Assembly: GCA_038380795.1 (NCBI GenBank)
Contig: CM076267.1
Span: 15,483,501-15,547,500 of the forward strand
DNA: 64,000 nucleotides
Direction of reading: 5' to 3'
Source of the DNA: Pyrocephalus nanus
Taxonomy: Eukaryota; Chordata; Aves; Passeriformes; Tyrannidae
Part shown: positions 37,101 to 49,330 of the stretch, piece by piece
How the letters are laid out: each line of letters starts with the position of its first letter
How positions within the stretch are numbered: the first letter of the stretch is position 1
Notes under the pieces: model-generated
What the model saw: the letters and a program-made list of their open reading frames with translations, nothing else
Told to the model about the DNA's origin: nothing
The model's database searches: none
Program-made: the position numbers and the translations under genes

Positions 37101-39540
37101 TAGTCATGAAACCAGTCTGAACTGACAATTTTGCACAAGATGCCAGTGCCACTAATCACTTGCAGCATAAAACTAAAATAAGTTATAGAGTAGTCCAGAC
37201 TCTGTTCTGTTACAGACTTTGGTGGTTCTTTTGTCCATTTACATTGCTTTGTGTGGGATCACTTCAGCACAATTAAGAGCACTTCCTTTGACCTATGCAA
37301 TTTATATCAAAAATCTTTTGGTTATAAAACCAAACTGAGTACAATTCCACTCTTAAGAATTAAATCCTTCAATTACCCATGTACAAATCCTCAGTAAAGG
37401 TTTTGGCTTTACTGCTAAAGCCTTTATAACCCACAAAGGAGAGCCTGCACATAAAAACCCATGAAAATTAATGAACATGGACTTGCAGCAGTGAGAAAGT
37501 TGGAATTCCTGTTCCTTGGGAACTTCCAGCGTGTCAAAACTTATTATTCTAAGCTGAAGCAAATACTTTCAACATAATAAATTTTCACAAAAACTTGAAT
37601 TTCTTATAATTTCTGTTAAGAATTGCCAATACTTCCATTGTTCTCGAATAGAAATTATAATGGAGAACTACCTATATTGAAATGTTTCCCTTTGTTTGCT
37701 CGATTTGACACACATGCTCCATTGGCCTGAAGTTCAGTTAATACTGAACTTCACATTTTGTGAGGGTCTCTATTTTGGCTTTGTATTTAAAAGGCCAGAA
37801 CCCCCAGATTTCCCTACAGGCTAAACTTTTCTGTCCAAATTGCATTTCTCCTACAGCACTAAAGTCACATGAGTATCCAACACAGTACATAATTCCGGCC
37901 AAGCCAAGTGCATGTTATTTCTTAGGAGCTGAGTTATCCAAAGGACTATGGGGCCATAGCAGAAAGAAAAGAAGTTGCCAATTTAAACTTCCACAAGGCA
38001 ATGCTCAAATAATGAAATTAAACTGAATGCCATGGTGAATCAAGACCAAAAAAATCAATTATTTTAAATAAATAAAAAGAAAAATCATTTTTTATGAACC
38101 TGAATGCATTTCATTTGGATTGCAACACTTCATTTTGCATCATTCCCATTGTGATTTTTAAAATTCTTCACTTTGAAAAATCAGTTTGGTGGAAATTGCC
38201 ATTCCTGTTGGAAACTCGCACCGCTGTAAGGACGGATCATCTCTGCTGTTGGTAGATACCTCCTCCTCTCTGGCAAGATCAAGCACAGTCTAGCATTCTG
38301 GTAAATCAACATAGGCAGGAAAAAAGAAGCCAGAGGAAGTTAGGCACTGTAGCCAAATATCACCAGTAAAAGTACCTAGGGCTGTTAGTCGTCTAGAATG
38401 ACTTCTCTTTCTCACCCTCTCCCTGCCAGCCCTATGTCTTTTCTACTGGCAGATAACTGCTATATTAAGTTGTGTTACTCCACAGCACAATAGCAGGAGT
38501 TTGATGTAAGGGCATGATCCTCTCATGTAAAGAGTGAGGAGACTGAAACCAAAGACACTTCTGAAAAAGAACTGATCTTCCCAGTTGCTCTGTTGCAAAG
38601 CAACAGGCTGCAGTTGCAGCAGGCACATATTCGTATTTTAGCCAGAATTTGAGCTTCCTGTTGCAGCTCAGTGATGGTCTTGGGGTCAGATCCTCTGTGG
38701 GTACAAGACAAAGTAGTTCCTGCTGGTTACACAGTTTGAAATGAGAGAAGAGTCCCCTCTCCTGTGGCACTCATTGCACTTGTTCCTATTATACATTATG
38801 CCCACAATACATTAACCATCACCCTAAACAACACCCATAAGGCTCTCTGTCCTAATCCAGCACACAAAGAGCTCGGGAAGCAAATAAAACCAACTGTGCA
38901 AATGCATTTTGTGGGTCATGGGGAAGAAAAAAAGGATTCATAGAGCTCATTTCACTTTTCGTTGGTGCTTCTGGCAACCTTCTTCCCCTAGACATCACCA
39001 TTGAAGAGACAAAACCCAGGCTCCCTATTGCATACATAAGAAAGGGAGACTTCCCTTGTGCTTTGCTGTGCTGTAAGCTGTAAATTTCTGAAGAGCTCTG
39101 CTATAATCTTTTACAGTCTGCAATCCCACCCTTCAGCTTAATGAAATGGAATGGTACAAATGCTCTCTGGACATTTCACTGCTGACAGTTACCCAAGGTT
39201 TGTTTCAGCTGTTACAATATGGCTTTTTTTTTTTTTTTTTTCTCTAGTACAATTTCGTGACTAACTATGTGTAAAATGGAAGGAATTTGACTATCCTTTC
39301 TTCATGCAGTTGGACACAAACTGGACTGGTTCCTTTAACTCACTTTTCAGCTGGCAGTGCTTGCTTTCTGTTTTCTTTTAAATGTCAGAAAAGGTTAAAT
39401 AGGCTCTTCAAATCTGCAATAGATTTTGAAGATCTCTGGGGGTAAAACCTTCACAAGAGAAACTGTTTATACTACTTCAAACAACAAACTCAAATTCTGA
39501 ACCTGGAAGGCAAGAAAAACAAACCTCAAGCATGTCTCAC
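34190..39540. other. Non-coding stretch, no gene seen
   Basis: The 148-codon forward frame at 34993-35439 is the longest in the window. It starts in AT-rich sequence, carries no recognisable domain, and is about what chance allows. The AATTTGCCTGAACTAATAC words near 34627-34650 weakly recall MIR but are too short to call. A T18 run is at 39224-39241. Nothing else stands out. Confidence 0.65.
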
Positions 39541-39544
39541 ATAA

Positions 39545-39731
39545 AAAATCATAGGTTTTTGGTGGATTTTTTGGGGTTTTTGGTTGGTTGGTTTTGCCTA
39601 ATCTCACAGTATAGTGAAAAGAAAAGTTTAAATCTCTTTAACTGTCCTATTGATCTGGGAGGAGGGGGAGGTTGGTGGTGGTGGTGGTTTGTTTTTGTTT
39701 GGTGGGGGTTTTTTGTTGTGGTTTTTTTTTA
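39545..39731 (+). repeat. G/T-skewed low-complexity stretch
   Basis: Two blocks (about 39553-39595 and 39658-39731) are made almost only of G and T on the plus strand, with GGTTGGTTGG, GGAGGGGGAGG and GGTGGTGGTGG words, separated by ordinary sequence. The forward frame across it encodes a run of G, W, F and V residues, which is a composition artefact. The second block has enough short G-runs for two-tetrad quadruplexes. Confidence 0.8.
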
Positions 39732-39739
39732 ATTATTAT

Positions 39740-42700
39740 TTGATTTATATTACAGTTATATACTACAGCTTGGAAATACTCACGCAAATCAGAGAGCTGG
39801 ACATCAGAAAGTGACTCCCACCATTTACCTGTGTTTGCCTGGTATTCTGCTTGGCCACAGGACTTACAAAGCGATCAAGCCCCTAGCTAACCTGCCACAT
39901 CTCTTCCTCGCTTGAAACAGAAAGCAAACACAAACACTGTGTCTAAAAAGCTTGAAAAAAAGTTGGCGAGGACTTTGGCTTTCACAAGTCACTGAAAAAT
40001 TCTGCATTCCTCATACCAGAGAAACACTACCATTCCAGCATGGGATTTGCCTGGCAGATACAATCTTTACCTTGGGTAAAGGGCCGGAGAGAAGACAGTA
40101 AAGTGGTGCTTTGATCCACAGAGCTGCCTATTAGGCATATCATCTCAAGCTACTTTAATTTGGAGGTCTGTAAGGTGGGACCTTGTACAGGTCTGAGAAA
40201 CAATATGTAGAGATTTTGAAGAGTGGTATTGTGCTTTTTATGTGACTAAGGCCTTATGCTTTCAAAGTCCAAACATAGCCCACAATAGTGTACAGATAAA
40301 CTACTACCAAATTCCTGCTGATTTGAAAATAGCTTGTCTTTTACTGCCAGCTACCTGCAAGGACCTTAGAAATTCAGGGTGAGCACAGTTCTAAGGTTCT
40401 TTGGATTCCTGTTATCTTGTTTCTCACTTCTAATACTATTCATGGGGAAAATTATAAAGTTTGTCGAGCAGGTGAAACTTCCTATGCAAAGCAGCAACAA
40501 GTCTGGATTTGTTGCCCATGTTCTGGGGTACTTGAAGTCAAAGACTCAGAATATGGCAGGCATCTCGTGAGGTAATGCTTCCCTGATAGCTTGACCAACT
40601 GCAAGTGTACCCCAAAGAAGATGACCTCTGCTTCTGCTTCAGGTTTCCTGCTGCAAATGGAAAAGTTTAGGTGGGACATTAAAACTGTAGAATTCCTTGC
40701 TGCCTTTACTGGTAGCTGAAGTTACAGGTAACTGCTAACTCCTGCCTGCTCTGTTCTCATCTTGCTTTGGAGAAGCCAACCCTGTGTCTGAGCTCCAGAC
40801 GGGAGCTTGGGTAATGTGCGGTGGAGGAGCACAGGTGTGTCTGAGCAGAGAGAGATCACGTTACTGTGGTGCTAAGCCCCTCACCCCAGCATTCTTGCTG
40901 GTGCCAGGATCCCTTCCCAGCATTTTCTCACTTTGAGAAAAATGTGAAAAGTGGTTTAATTGGCCTCAAACCTGTTATCACTTATGACAGCAATGATTGG
41001 AAACAGGGTCCATTAACAAACCTAGTATTTAACTCTTACATTCACTTATGCGTAGAGGGTTCCCAGTCCATATGATTAATGTCATCTCAACATATTCCAT
41101 TAACAAAAATATGAAGTGCTTTGATTTTTTTCTCCCCATGTGACTGACAACATAAACACTTTGTCAAAAGCACTGAACAGATGGTAAGGCACTTAGTCTG
41201 CTACATTTAAAGAAGTCACTGGCCTTCAGTGAGTACTTAAACCATGAGTATTAATTGAAAGAAGGCAGTCCTTCAATTCCAGAGTAAAATGGAGTGAAAC
41301 ACAGTCACTCTTTGCATTGTTCATACAACAGTAAATCTGCATTCCCGTGATGGTCTCTAATGGTAAGCCACCCTCTTATCTGAAGCTGGTGGTCTACTGG
41401 TAGAGAATGGCAAAAGGAGCAGAGGATGGATATCTGGTGTGGGACAGCAGCAGGAAGGGATCAGAGCTCCAGTACATATAGGAGAGATGCTTGCCACAGT
41501 GTCAGCACTTGCTCTTGAATCATTTACAAATGTCTTCTCCATCCTTCTTTGCTGGAAAGTATGCTTAACTTGCATTTTCTACATGGTAAGCTTTACATCC
41601 TCACCTGCCAGTATCCTTGGGTCTGGCTGTCTTGGCAATCAGACTGCTCTTTCTCATAATTTCCTAGAAATCATTACCAGTTTCATCCTCCCCAGTGTCT
41701 TGTTTCACTTTTGGGTCTTTCAACAGCTTGAGTAATGAGCACTGATCAACATCAACTTCACTCCCACAACATGAATTAATTATTTCTGCAGAGACCTCTT
41801 ACCATGAAGACAAACCTGCAGGGGACTTTGTTTTCCCTGCTACTACCTGAGAGAGTTTCTGATTTTGTTGTTCTCCTCATCCTCCTTTGACATGGATTGC
41901 CTTGTGCAGCCTCTCTCTCTTGCAGCTGGTATTGCTTGCAACATATCCAGAGCTCAAAGCTGGTAGCCTTTGCTAAAAACTAGAAGGGAATAAACTACTG
42001 TGAGAAGCCTGAAACACCCCTTCTCCACTTCTGTTTTTTACTATGTAAGCTGAGTTATCCTTACTCCTCAAGCTTTACAATCACTTTATGAAGTTGGGCA
42101 TCCAGAAGTTGTTTGCTCAATTTCTTCTGAATTATTTCCCACAAATATTCCTGTCATTTTCTCATTCTATTACTATAAAGTCTTTATATACAATGACTTT
42201 TAAAATAGTGAATAATATTTCTTTGAGAGCTTTCTAGTGCTAATACATTACTATGATTTGTTTTACTATGTCTTTTTTTAAGGTAGATCCTTCATCCCCA
42301 AAGGATGTGGTGGCCTTTCATAAAGTAACTTGAATACTGCAGCATCTTTTCATGTGCAAGCAGTGTCCAATTAGGTCTCTTCCTTGATTTCTACTATTGG
42401 TGAACTGCCTGAAACTGTTTCAGACTTTCTGTTTGCCCTTGGATGGCTATTGACTCACCAAATAAATATTGATTAAAAAGAGAGAAGTTATATATAAAGT
42501 AGCCTGATCAAAGAAATATGGAGAAAATATCATTAAAGTAAATCTTGGGCACACTTTGAACAATAGGTCTTGTCAAAAAACTTGATGCCATTCAGTAGGG
42601 TAACCTATTAAGTCTGACTTTAACACATAAGGTAAGCTAAGTCAGCTGAAAAACTATTAGTTCCCACCTACTTAACCTCTCATTGCCATCCTATATCCTC

Positions 42701-43180
42701 TTTTATAGCATGGTGGAAAAGATATCTGATTTGATATTTGACACAACTAAGATCCAGGCATGGTCATGAAGACTAGGGTGTGGGATCTCCAAAAATATAG
42801 GTATAGATGCAACAAACTTCCCCATCCTGAGAAAGGAGCCATGTTTTCATTGAGGACACAGAAATCTTTCAAAAACTTACTAAAACTTTTAAGTTAGTAT
42901 GGCTTCTGCAAACAACAATCACTATCCATTTACTGATTAGCAGGCATTAATTAAACATAGCTCACTGCAAAGCTCTTTAGAAATGTATGTTTGGATAACT
43001 GTCTTTAGTTCACTGAATTGTTAGGACTCCGTATTTTGATTTAAAGCAAATGAGCACTGAACAATATATAAAGCAGGAATTAATTAAAAACTGACAGATC
43101 TCAAAATTTCCATCCGGGGAAAAGCCTGAATGACTGTATTTTTAGTGCTGCTTTTCTAAGATGAGGCTCATTTTGGATCT
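39740..43180. other. Non-coding stretch, no gene seen
   Basis: Overlapping antiparallel frames at about 41357-41735 match nothing I know. There are AT-rich segments at 42100-42290 and 42440-42560. I see no repeat family, RNA gene or strong motif cluster. Confidence 0.65.
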
Positions 43181-43320
43181 GCACTTTCATCACTGATTTA
43201 GCAATGGGTATAAAATCCCTTGTGATAAAGGCTACTGCATGACTCAAGCCTGTCACATTGCTGGAGCAATGATTTATAATCAACGCAATCAATTTATAAA
43301 TTCAAATTAAATATTTCAGT
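43180..43320. promoter_or_regulatory. Candidate conserved AT-rich element
   Basis: The segment carries TATAAAA, CCTTGTGATAAAGG with a GATAA core, TGATT and AATCA arms three bases apart at about 43270-43282, and several TTTATAA and AAATTAAA words. It has no simple repeat and few CpGs. This is typical of conserved enhancers but also of ordinary AT-rich DNA; cross-species alignment would decide. Confidence 0.2.
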
Positions 43321-46300
43321 AATAATTTCTGATTAGGAGAAAGGCAGTTTGTCGTACCTACAGAAAGACAGGTTCTCACCACAGATGTCTTAAGATAGAA
43401 TTTAGCAAAGGACTGTTCATTCTGGTTATGAATACATGCTAAATAGGGCTGCTGATTTCATAGGGTACATCAAAAGAGAAATAATAACCTAACAGATGAC
43501 ATCATTACCTCTGCAAATGACATTTACTGATGCCAGCTGGTTGCATCCTGTTCTGAATCCACACCTAAAAAAGGATACAAAGCCACAATATTTAACATAA
43601 CAGAACCAGATGGTTATTTTGGGTCTGTAGAAATCCCCTCACCATGGGACAGCTAAAGAAATCAATCTGTTTAACTAATCACAGGGGCAACTGGGGAGAC
43701 GAGAGATGGCTTGATCACTCTATAATTACCTTTCCAAGGAAAATGTAGCAGTTGCTAAAGAAGTCCTTAATTCAGCAGAGAAACTCAGAACAAGAATCAG
43801 TAGCTTGGACCTGAATTAAAACTTGGCACATTATTTAACTGGGAAAGGATAAGAATCAGCTAATTGGAGTAATCTGCTTGTAGGAACAATGAACATGCCT
43901 TGTTCCCTTGTTCTCATGTCTTGTCTTCTCCAAATAAGACCTGAGCATCTCTCTAGAAAGCACACTTTCACTGAGCATTGTTCATGAACTTTATTAGGTA
44001 GTGACCAGGAGAAAAATTGCACCTAGGATTCATGAACCAGTCAGATCAGGTAACTCCAATGGTCTGGCGTAGATTCAAAGACTGTAAAACCAAGAACTGC
44101 CTGGTACTGACCGGGGCTATGTGAGATGTTTCATGGTAGTACAGTAACACTGAACAAATTGTATGTCTTCTGCATCATAGTTTAATTGCAGATAATCCTC
44201 TTGGGAAAAATGCTTTAAAAGGCATTTGTTGAAAGTTTGACTGCCTATATATTGATTGTGTTACTGGGAGTTGAAGAGACTGAGGCAAAAGTTGAAAAGT
44301 CATCTAGTACAACAAATACTTATTTATATGCTCTTTTTACTTCTTTTTAGGTGAAAAAAAAGTCTGAAATGACAAAAAATCATCAGGTTCTGCTGTAACA
44401 TTATTCAAGTGGCACTGGAACACTGAACTGCAGTTACAATTGAACCTTTAAAGACAGTAATTAATTATTTTTTTTTATCTACTGCTAATGAGACCAATCT
44501 CTCACAGAAATTACTTTTTTTTCTTTCTTTTTTTTTTTTTATGTTTTGACTTGCCTTCTTTTGGGTTGAGGAAAACCAATACCAAAGAATCAGCAATTTC
44601 ATTGGCATCTATCCAGACAATATTCTTTTATCTGTCTTCTTTTCCCAGCTAAATTTTCATATATATATATCCTGACAGTAGCCTCCTGGAGAGGAGGAAT
44701 GTGACATCTTGGATGTATCTCACATAAGAAAAGCTGTATAGCCTTCTTGATACTTTTGCAGTAAAATCACCATGTTAACTTGGCCCATGTTTTGCTGCCT
44801 TCTACAGACACCCCTCTTTCCCATCATGCTAATATTTTTGGAAAAGTCACATTAGATGAACTTATCTTTACTACTGAAAACTTTATTTGCATTCTCTAGA
44901 GTTTCTTGAATACTCATACCAAGATATGTGTGCACATCTCATCCCTAATATCCTCAAAGTGTTATTCATGACTACTACTTTCCAAGGCATATGGGAGAAA
45001 TATGATTTCACCAATGTTGTTCCTTCCTAATCCATTCAGAACATTTTGAATTTTAGAGAGGAGTTGTTTTCTTGAGCAATTTAGTTTTTTCTGGTTGTTT
45101 TCCAAAAGCTAGGCAATGTTGGATAATCATTCATTTTCCAAGCACACCAGTGCATGGTCAGACTGTGACCTGTCTCTCTGGAATAACTTGCAAGATTCCT
45201 TGTACTATTTTACCCCACAGATGTAACACTAAGACACATCTTCCATTGGCACTTGTTTATGCACTGTGATACACAGATAAAACTAACCAGCCAAATCACT
45301 TTAACTATCCACAGTAGTCATGTATGGACGGGTGGACTACTAAGCACTTGTTAGTTACTTCGGGAGTTTGGAGCTAAGAATACTTCTAATATACAAAAAA
45401 AACAAGTTATGATCTCCGAAACTCTCATAGCTCACAGCTAGTGAGCATACTACCAAACATTTGAGGCTTCTCATAAATGTATGAGCTTGTGATTCAGAGA
45501 TGGACAAGATCTGTCCATCCAGCTGAAGTCTGCATATCTCTTCCTGTATGATATGCATCCTGCCAGTGTAAAAGTTGTCTGAAAACACAGTATATTTTAT
45601 ACACACTGGAAGGGTATTCAATTCATGCATCTTCTGCTATCAACACTAGTATCTCCACCTAGCTGTTAAAATTACATTTTCTTTCAGCCGACTGTTGTAG
45701 ATCTTGGCATTCTTCTGAAAAGAATGTATCCATTTTTTGGCAAACTTGTCACAATTGTTATTGACTCTTTTTTTTGTTGGTTTTGTACTATAGATTGCTG
45801 GAGGAGCATGTTCCAAAGCAATGAAGGGTATTTTTTGCTTTATTCCTCTGAAAAGGTCACTACGCCTAGGTAAAAATCTGTGTAGTTGTTTTGTGAAGAA
45901 ACTAAGAGATTTTGGCCCTAAAAGACAACTGAACAGGACTGAAAACACCACAGAAGCCTGTAGCCTCGGGTTTGAAAAATATGAGCAGTCGGTTGTGCTA
46001 GAAAAGAATTCAGTGCCATGCTTTAAAAGGTAAAATCAAAGAATTATGTGTGCCACATAAAGTTGAAAGGAAAGCAGAATCCAAAGGGGTTGGGTGACCA
46101 GTTTTGAAACAATGTTTGAATAAGATGGATGGATTGGAGCTTGCCATACTTGGTTTGCAGCCAGGAATAATCTTTTCAAAGCTAGAAATGCTTTTGATCT
46201 TTGCCTACTTCTCCTCATCACTGTGAATCGCCAGGGATACAACTCTACCATGCAATACAAGGGAAAGAAAATGTGCTTCAGAAGAGGGAGAGGAAAAAGG

Positions 46301-47900
46301 AGAAGGAAGCCAATGAAACAGTATCTGAGAACAACACCACTGCCTGTAATGACACTGACCTGCTGGTGCCAGTGGAAGAACTTTGTAATATTTTTCCAGG
46401 TCTGCTCTTGTTTTTGATACTAGGCTGAGGAACTGGCTCTGTGACTCTATACCACCCTCCACGTGCTTCCAGGGGTATTGAGAATGGTTTGTATAAAGCT
46501 GTGACTTGGAAGTAGACCCCAAATGTTTACAGGCCAGAAGTCCCATCAGACAAAATTGAGCCAAGCTAATCTGACATCAATGGGATTAGATACATAGAAG
46601 AGCAGGGGTCTCTGAATCACTATCTCTGTCTCAGCTAGGAGACGGCTATGTGAAGGTGGAATCTAATGTGTTCATAGTGTGCAGGAAACCCAGGGGATAA
46701 TTTGGGAAGAAAGAAAGGGGAATAATCCATCAAATTAGTACAATAGCAGGCTCAAAGCACACATGGTATTGTTTATAATGGAATGCACATAGCTCAGATG
46801 GAATGACATCACAGCTCTGGTTTGAAAAAACTGACCGTCTTGTCTTTCAAGGACTATCAGACCTCTTAGCTGCACAGTGCCCCGAAAAGCACCTTAGCAT
46901 TAATTTTGTTTTAGACTTTACCTGGAGAGAAGCATGTGTCCACAGAATTACTGAGGCTGCAGACCTCTCCCTGGAGGTCTGCTGTTGTAGCCTGTAAACA
47001 CTAGAAAATTAGAAGGTCCTGCTGGGAGCATACAGTCATTTCTGGATGCCTCTTCTCCTCTACAGCTCAGATGCCACTACGACTGAGACGGAATCACCAC
47101 CTCCTGTTGGGTGGCATATCTTATGATGCATGGGAGATTTTAATAAGCTTTTTCTGTGAGTAATATAATCTCCTGGGACTGTGGATACAGGCTTGAGCCA
47201 TGGAACAAATGTGGCTTTTTGGGCTTACATTTGTCCTGAGCAACATTCTCCACTCAAAACCGCACCCTGCGCTTGCTGGCGGGAGAGCATAAACAGTTAG
47301 TTGGAAGCTTCCACTGGTTTCTTCCTGTCTGATTCAGAAATCCCCAGTACAGAGGTACCCAGGGGCACCTCCAGTGGTGACCACCGTGCAGACCTTTTCC
47401 AAAAGTCACCATGGTCGTGGCTCCAGAGAAGCTGCAGTCTGCTGGTTTCCCTGAAGTCCAGTCAGGGAGCCAGACCCTCAGGGTTTGTGGGGCTTAGCAA
47501 ACCCATGAGGGTCACAGATCATACCTGGCAACAGAGATGGATCTCTTCCTGTTGGGTGGCTGAAGGGCCGCCCAGGCTTCACTCAGAGCCCACATTCTGA
47601 TCAGTTCCTTTGCACAGCTGTTCTCTTTTGTTCTCCACCCTGCCTCACATGCATACTTACTCATGTAATGGAATTTTTGGAGTGCCCAAGACAAATGTGT
47701 TTTACTTCTCCTTGTTTCTCTTCTGTATCACACAGACCCACAATTCTTGTCAATTCAACTTCACCTATTATTTGCCAGAACACTGTTAATTCTCCAGAGA
47801 TGGTATCCTCTAGTTTGGCATCCTTTTGTGTACAGAAAAAAAAGGGTAATCTTTACTAAAAAATAAATTAATAAAGAAGCAATTTCTGCAAATGGAAAGG
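43320..47900. other. Non-coding stretch, no gene seen
   Basis: Frames up to 119 codons occur, including an overlapping cluster at 46201-46564 read on both strands, without family resemblance. T-runs lie at 44467-44476 and 44530-44540, and a short TA repeat at about 44660-44670. The 47060-47600 part has somewhat more CpGs and GC than its surroundings, with a 99-codon forward frame at 47301-47600 that I do not recognise. Confidence 0.65.
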
Positions 47901-47901
47901 T

Positions 47902-47960
47902 GGGGAGGGGGGAAGGGCAAGGGAGGGAGAGAGAAGAAAAAAGGAAAGAAATCTTGCCTT
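47902..47960 (+). other. Strong G-quadruplex motif in a purine-rich tract
   Basis: G-runs of 4, 6, 3, 3 and 3 bases lie within 47902-47927, separated by loops of one, two, three and one base. This is the best four-tract quadruplex motif in the window. The following sequence to 47960 remains almost all purine, broken by a single C inside the G-rich part, so triplex formation is also possible. Confidence 0.75.
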
Positions 47961-49130
47961 TGCCCTCAAAGACTTTTCTTCTAAAATTTTTATTAGTTTG
48001 CTGACAATAGTAATTTACTATCATCTCCTTCATCACCCTATCTACTCCATAGAACCCTTATCCAACTTTTAGAACCAAACTGAATTCTAGGGAAAATTCA
48101 CAAGATGCACAGAGAAGCAAATTTCAGCTTGTCAAGCTTTACACTGATTAGTGATAGAGTAAAACAAATTCTCAAAGAACCTTCCCTCTCACTCTTCTTG
48201 TCAAAACCTACATCCTCCTATTCCGTTCCCTCACCACCACCCTCACCTTAAAAATAAAAGCTGTAAAAAGGAAAATAAAATAAACCCCTTTCTAACCACT
48301 TTGGAGAACGAAAGCTTTGAAAGCAAAACAATTCTGTAAAATGATCCAAATGCAATTCAAAATAAACTGGTCACACAGAATAAGTTCAGTTATAATATTT
48401 GGAAAAACCACTGCATACATTCCTACCCAAGGTCTGGTAAAGGGCAGCCACAAATTGTCTGATCACAAAGAAGGAATTTCCCTGTCACTGTTTTGTGGCA
48501 AGTGTACGTGAGGCTGAGAGTGATGTTCAAATGAAAAAGCTGAGCACATCTTCTGCGAGTGAGTGACCCTTTCTCGGTCTGCACATTCAGTAACAGTAAA
48601 ATGGAGTAAGGAGAGACAAGAAGACACAGTACCATAAGTCAGCTGAGGCAAGAGTCAGCATAGACACAATATGCTTAAGATCAGCATTTGAGCAGGAGGG
48701 AATACTTAAAAGATGCTTTCAAGTATCTTGATAGAAGCAGAATAGTTAGAAGAACTAACTCAACAGAAGAATTCACAATGCAAGGCCCCTTTTGTGTAGA
48801 CTCAGATACAGAAGACACTGGATATCTTCAATCCCACTAAAAATTCACCATGTCAGGGGGAGGTCAGTAGCAAAAAGGAGACCCTCAAATTCTTGCAGAA
48901 ATTATTGGTGTTGCTAACATTTTTTATCTTTCAGGTTTATTCACCACATGGAAAACAGCAAAAGAATTTGGCACCATTCTCTTTAACAAGTCTCAGTATA
49001 ACCCCAGAAGCCTTTTCCTAGAGCTTGTATAGGATCAACCAATAAAGCAGAAAAGAAATCAAGTGAAACAAAAGCTGAGCAAAAATATCATATGTACTGC
49101 ATTTGGAATCCTCCACTGTTTTGACTGCTA
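47960..49130. other. Non-coding stretch, no gene seen
   Basis: I see only short frames, the longest about 70 codons. AAATAAAA words lie at about 48250-48290. I identify no repeat family or RNA gene. Confidence 0.65.
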
Positions 49131-49330
49131 AATGGGAGGCGCTGTGATTAATCTGTGATTATGTGACTCACCATAATTATGCCTTGTTGAAATTGAATTT
49201 ATTGAAACATGAATCATTCCACCCAAAGTAGAGCCTAATTGCACCATTGCTGTGGCAGCCATTCAGGGTTTAGAGGAGAGGTCGCTGTGTTGGGTGAATC
49301 CTTTCACTCAATTCAAGCAATGAAAAATTT
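49130..49330. promoter_or_regulatory. Candidate conserved element with 11-bp-spaced CTGTGATTA repeat
   Basis: CTGTGATTA occurs at 49142-49150 and again at 49153-49161, exactly 11 bases apart, or one helical turn. CATAATTATG follows at about 49172-49181 and GAATTTATTGAAAC a little later. GATTA words are the core bound by OTX, PITX and related homeodomains. Two sites on the same helix face beside further homeodomain words is a regulatory-looking arrangement, and there is no coding frame here. Conservation was not tested. Confidence 0.28.

Noticed and set aside
39532..39732. Frame rich in G, W, F and V residues
   Set aside because: It is a direct product of G/T low-complexity DNA.
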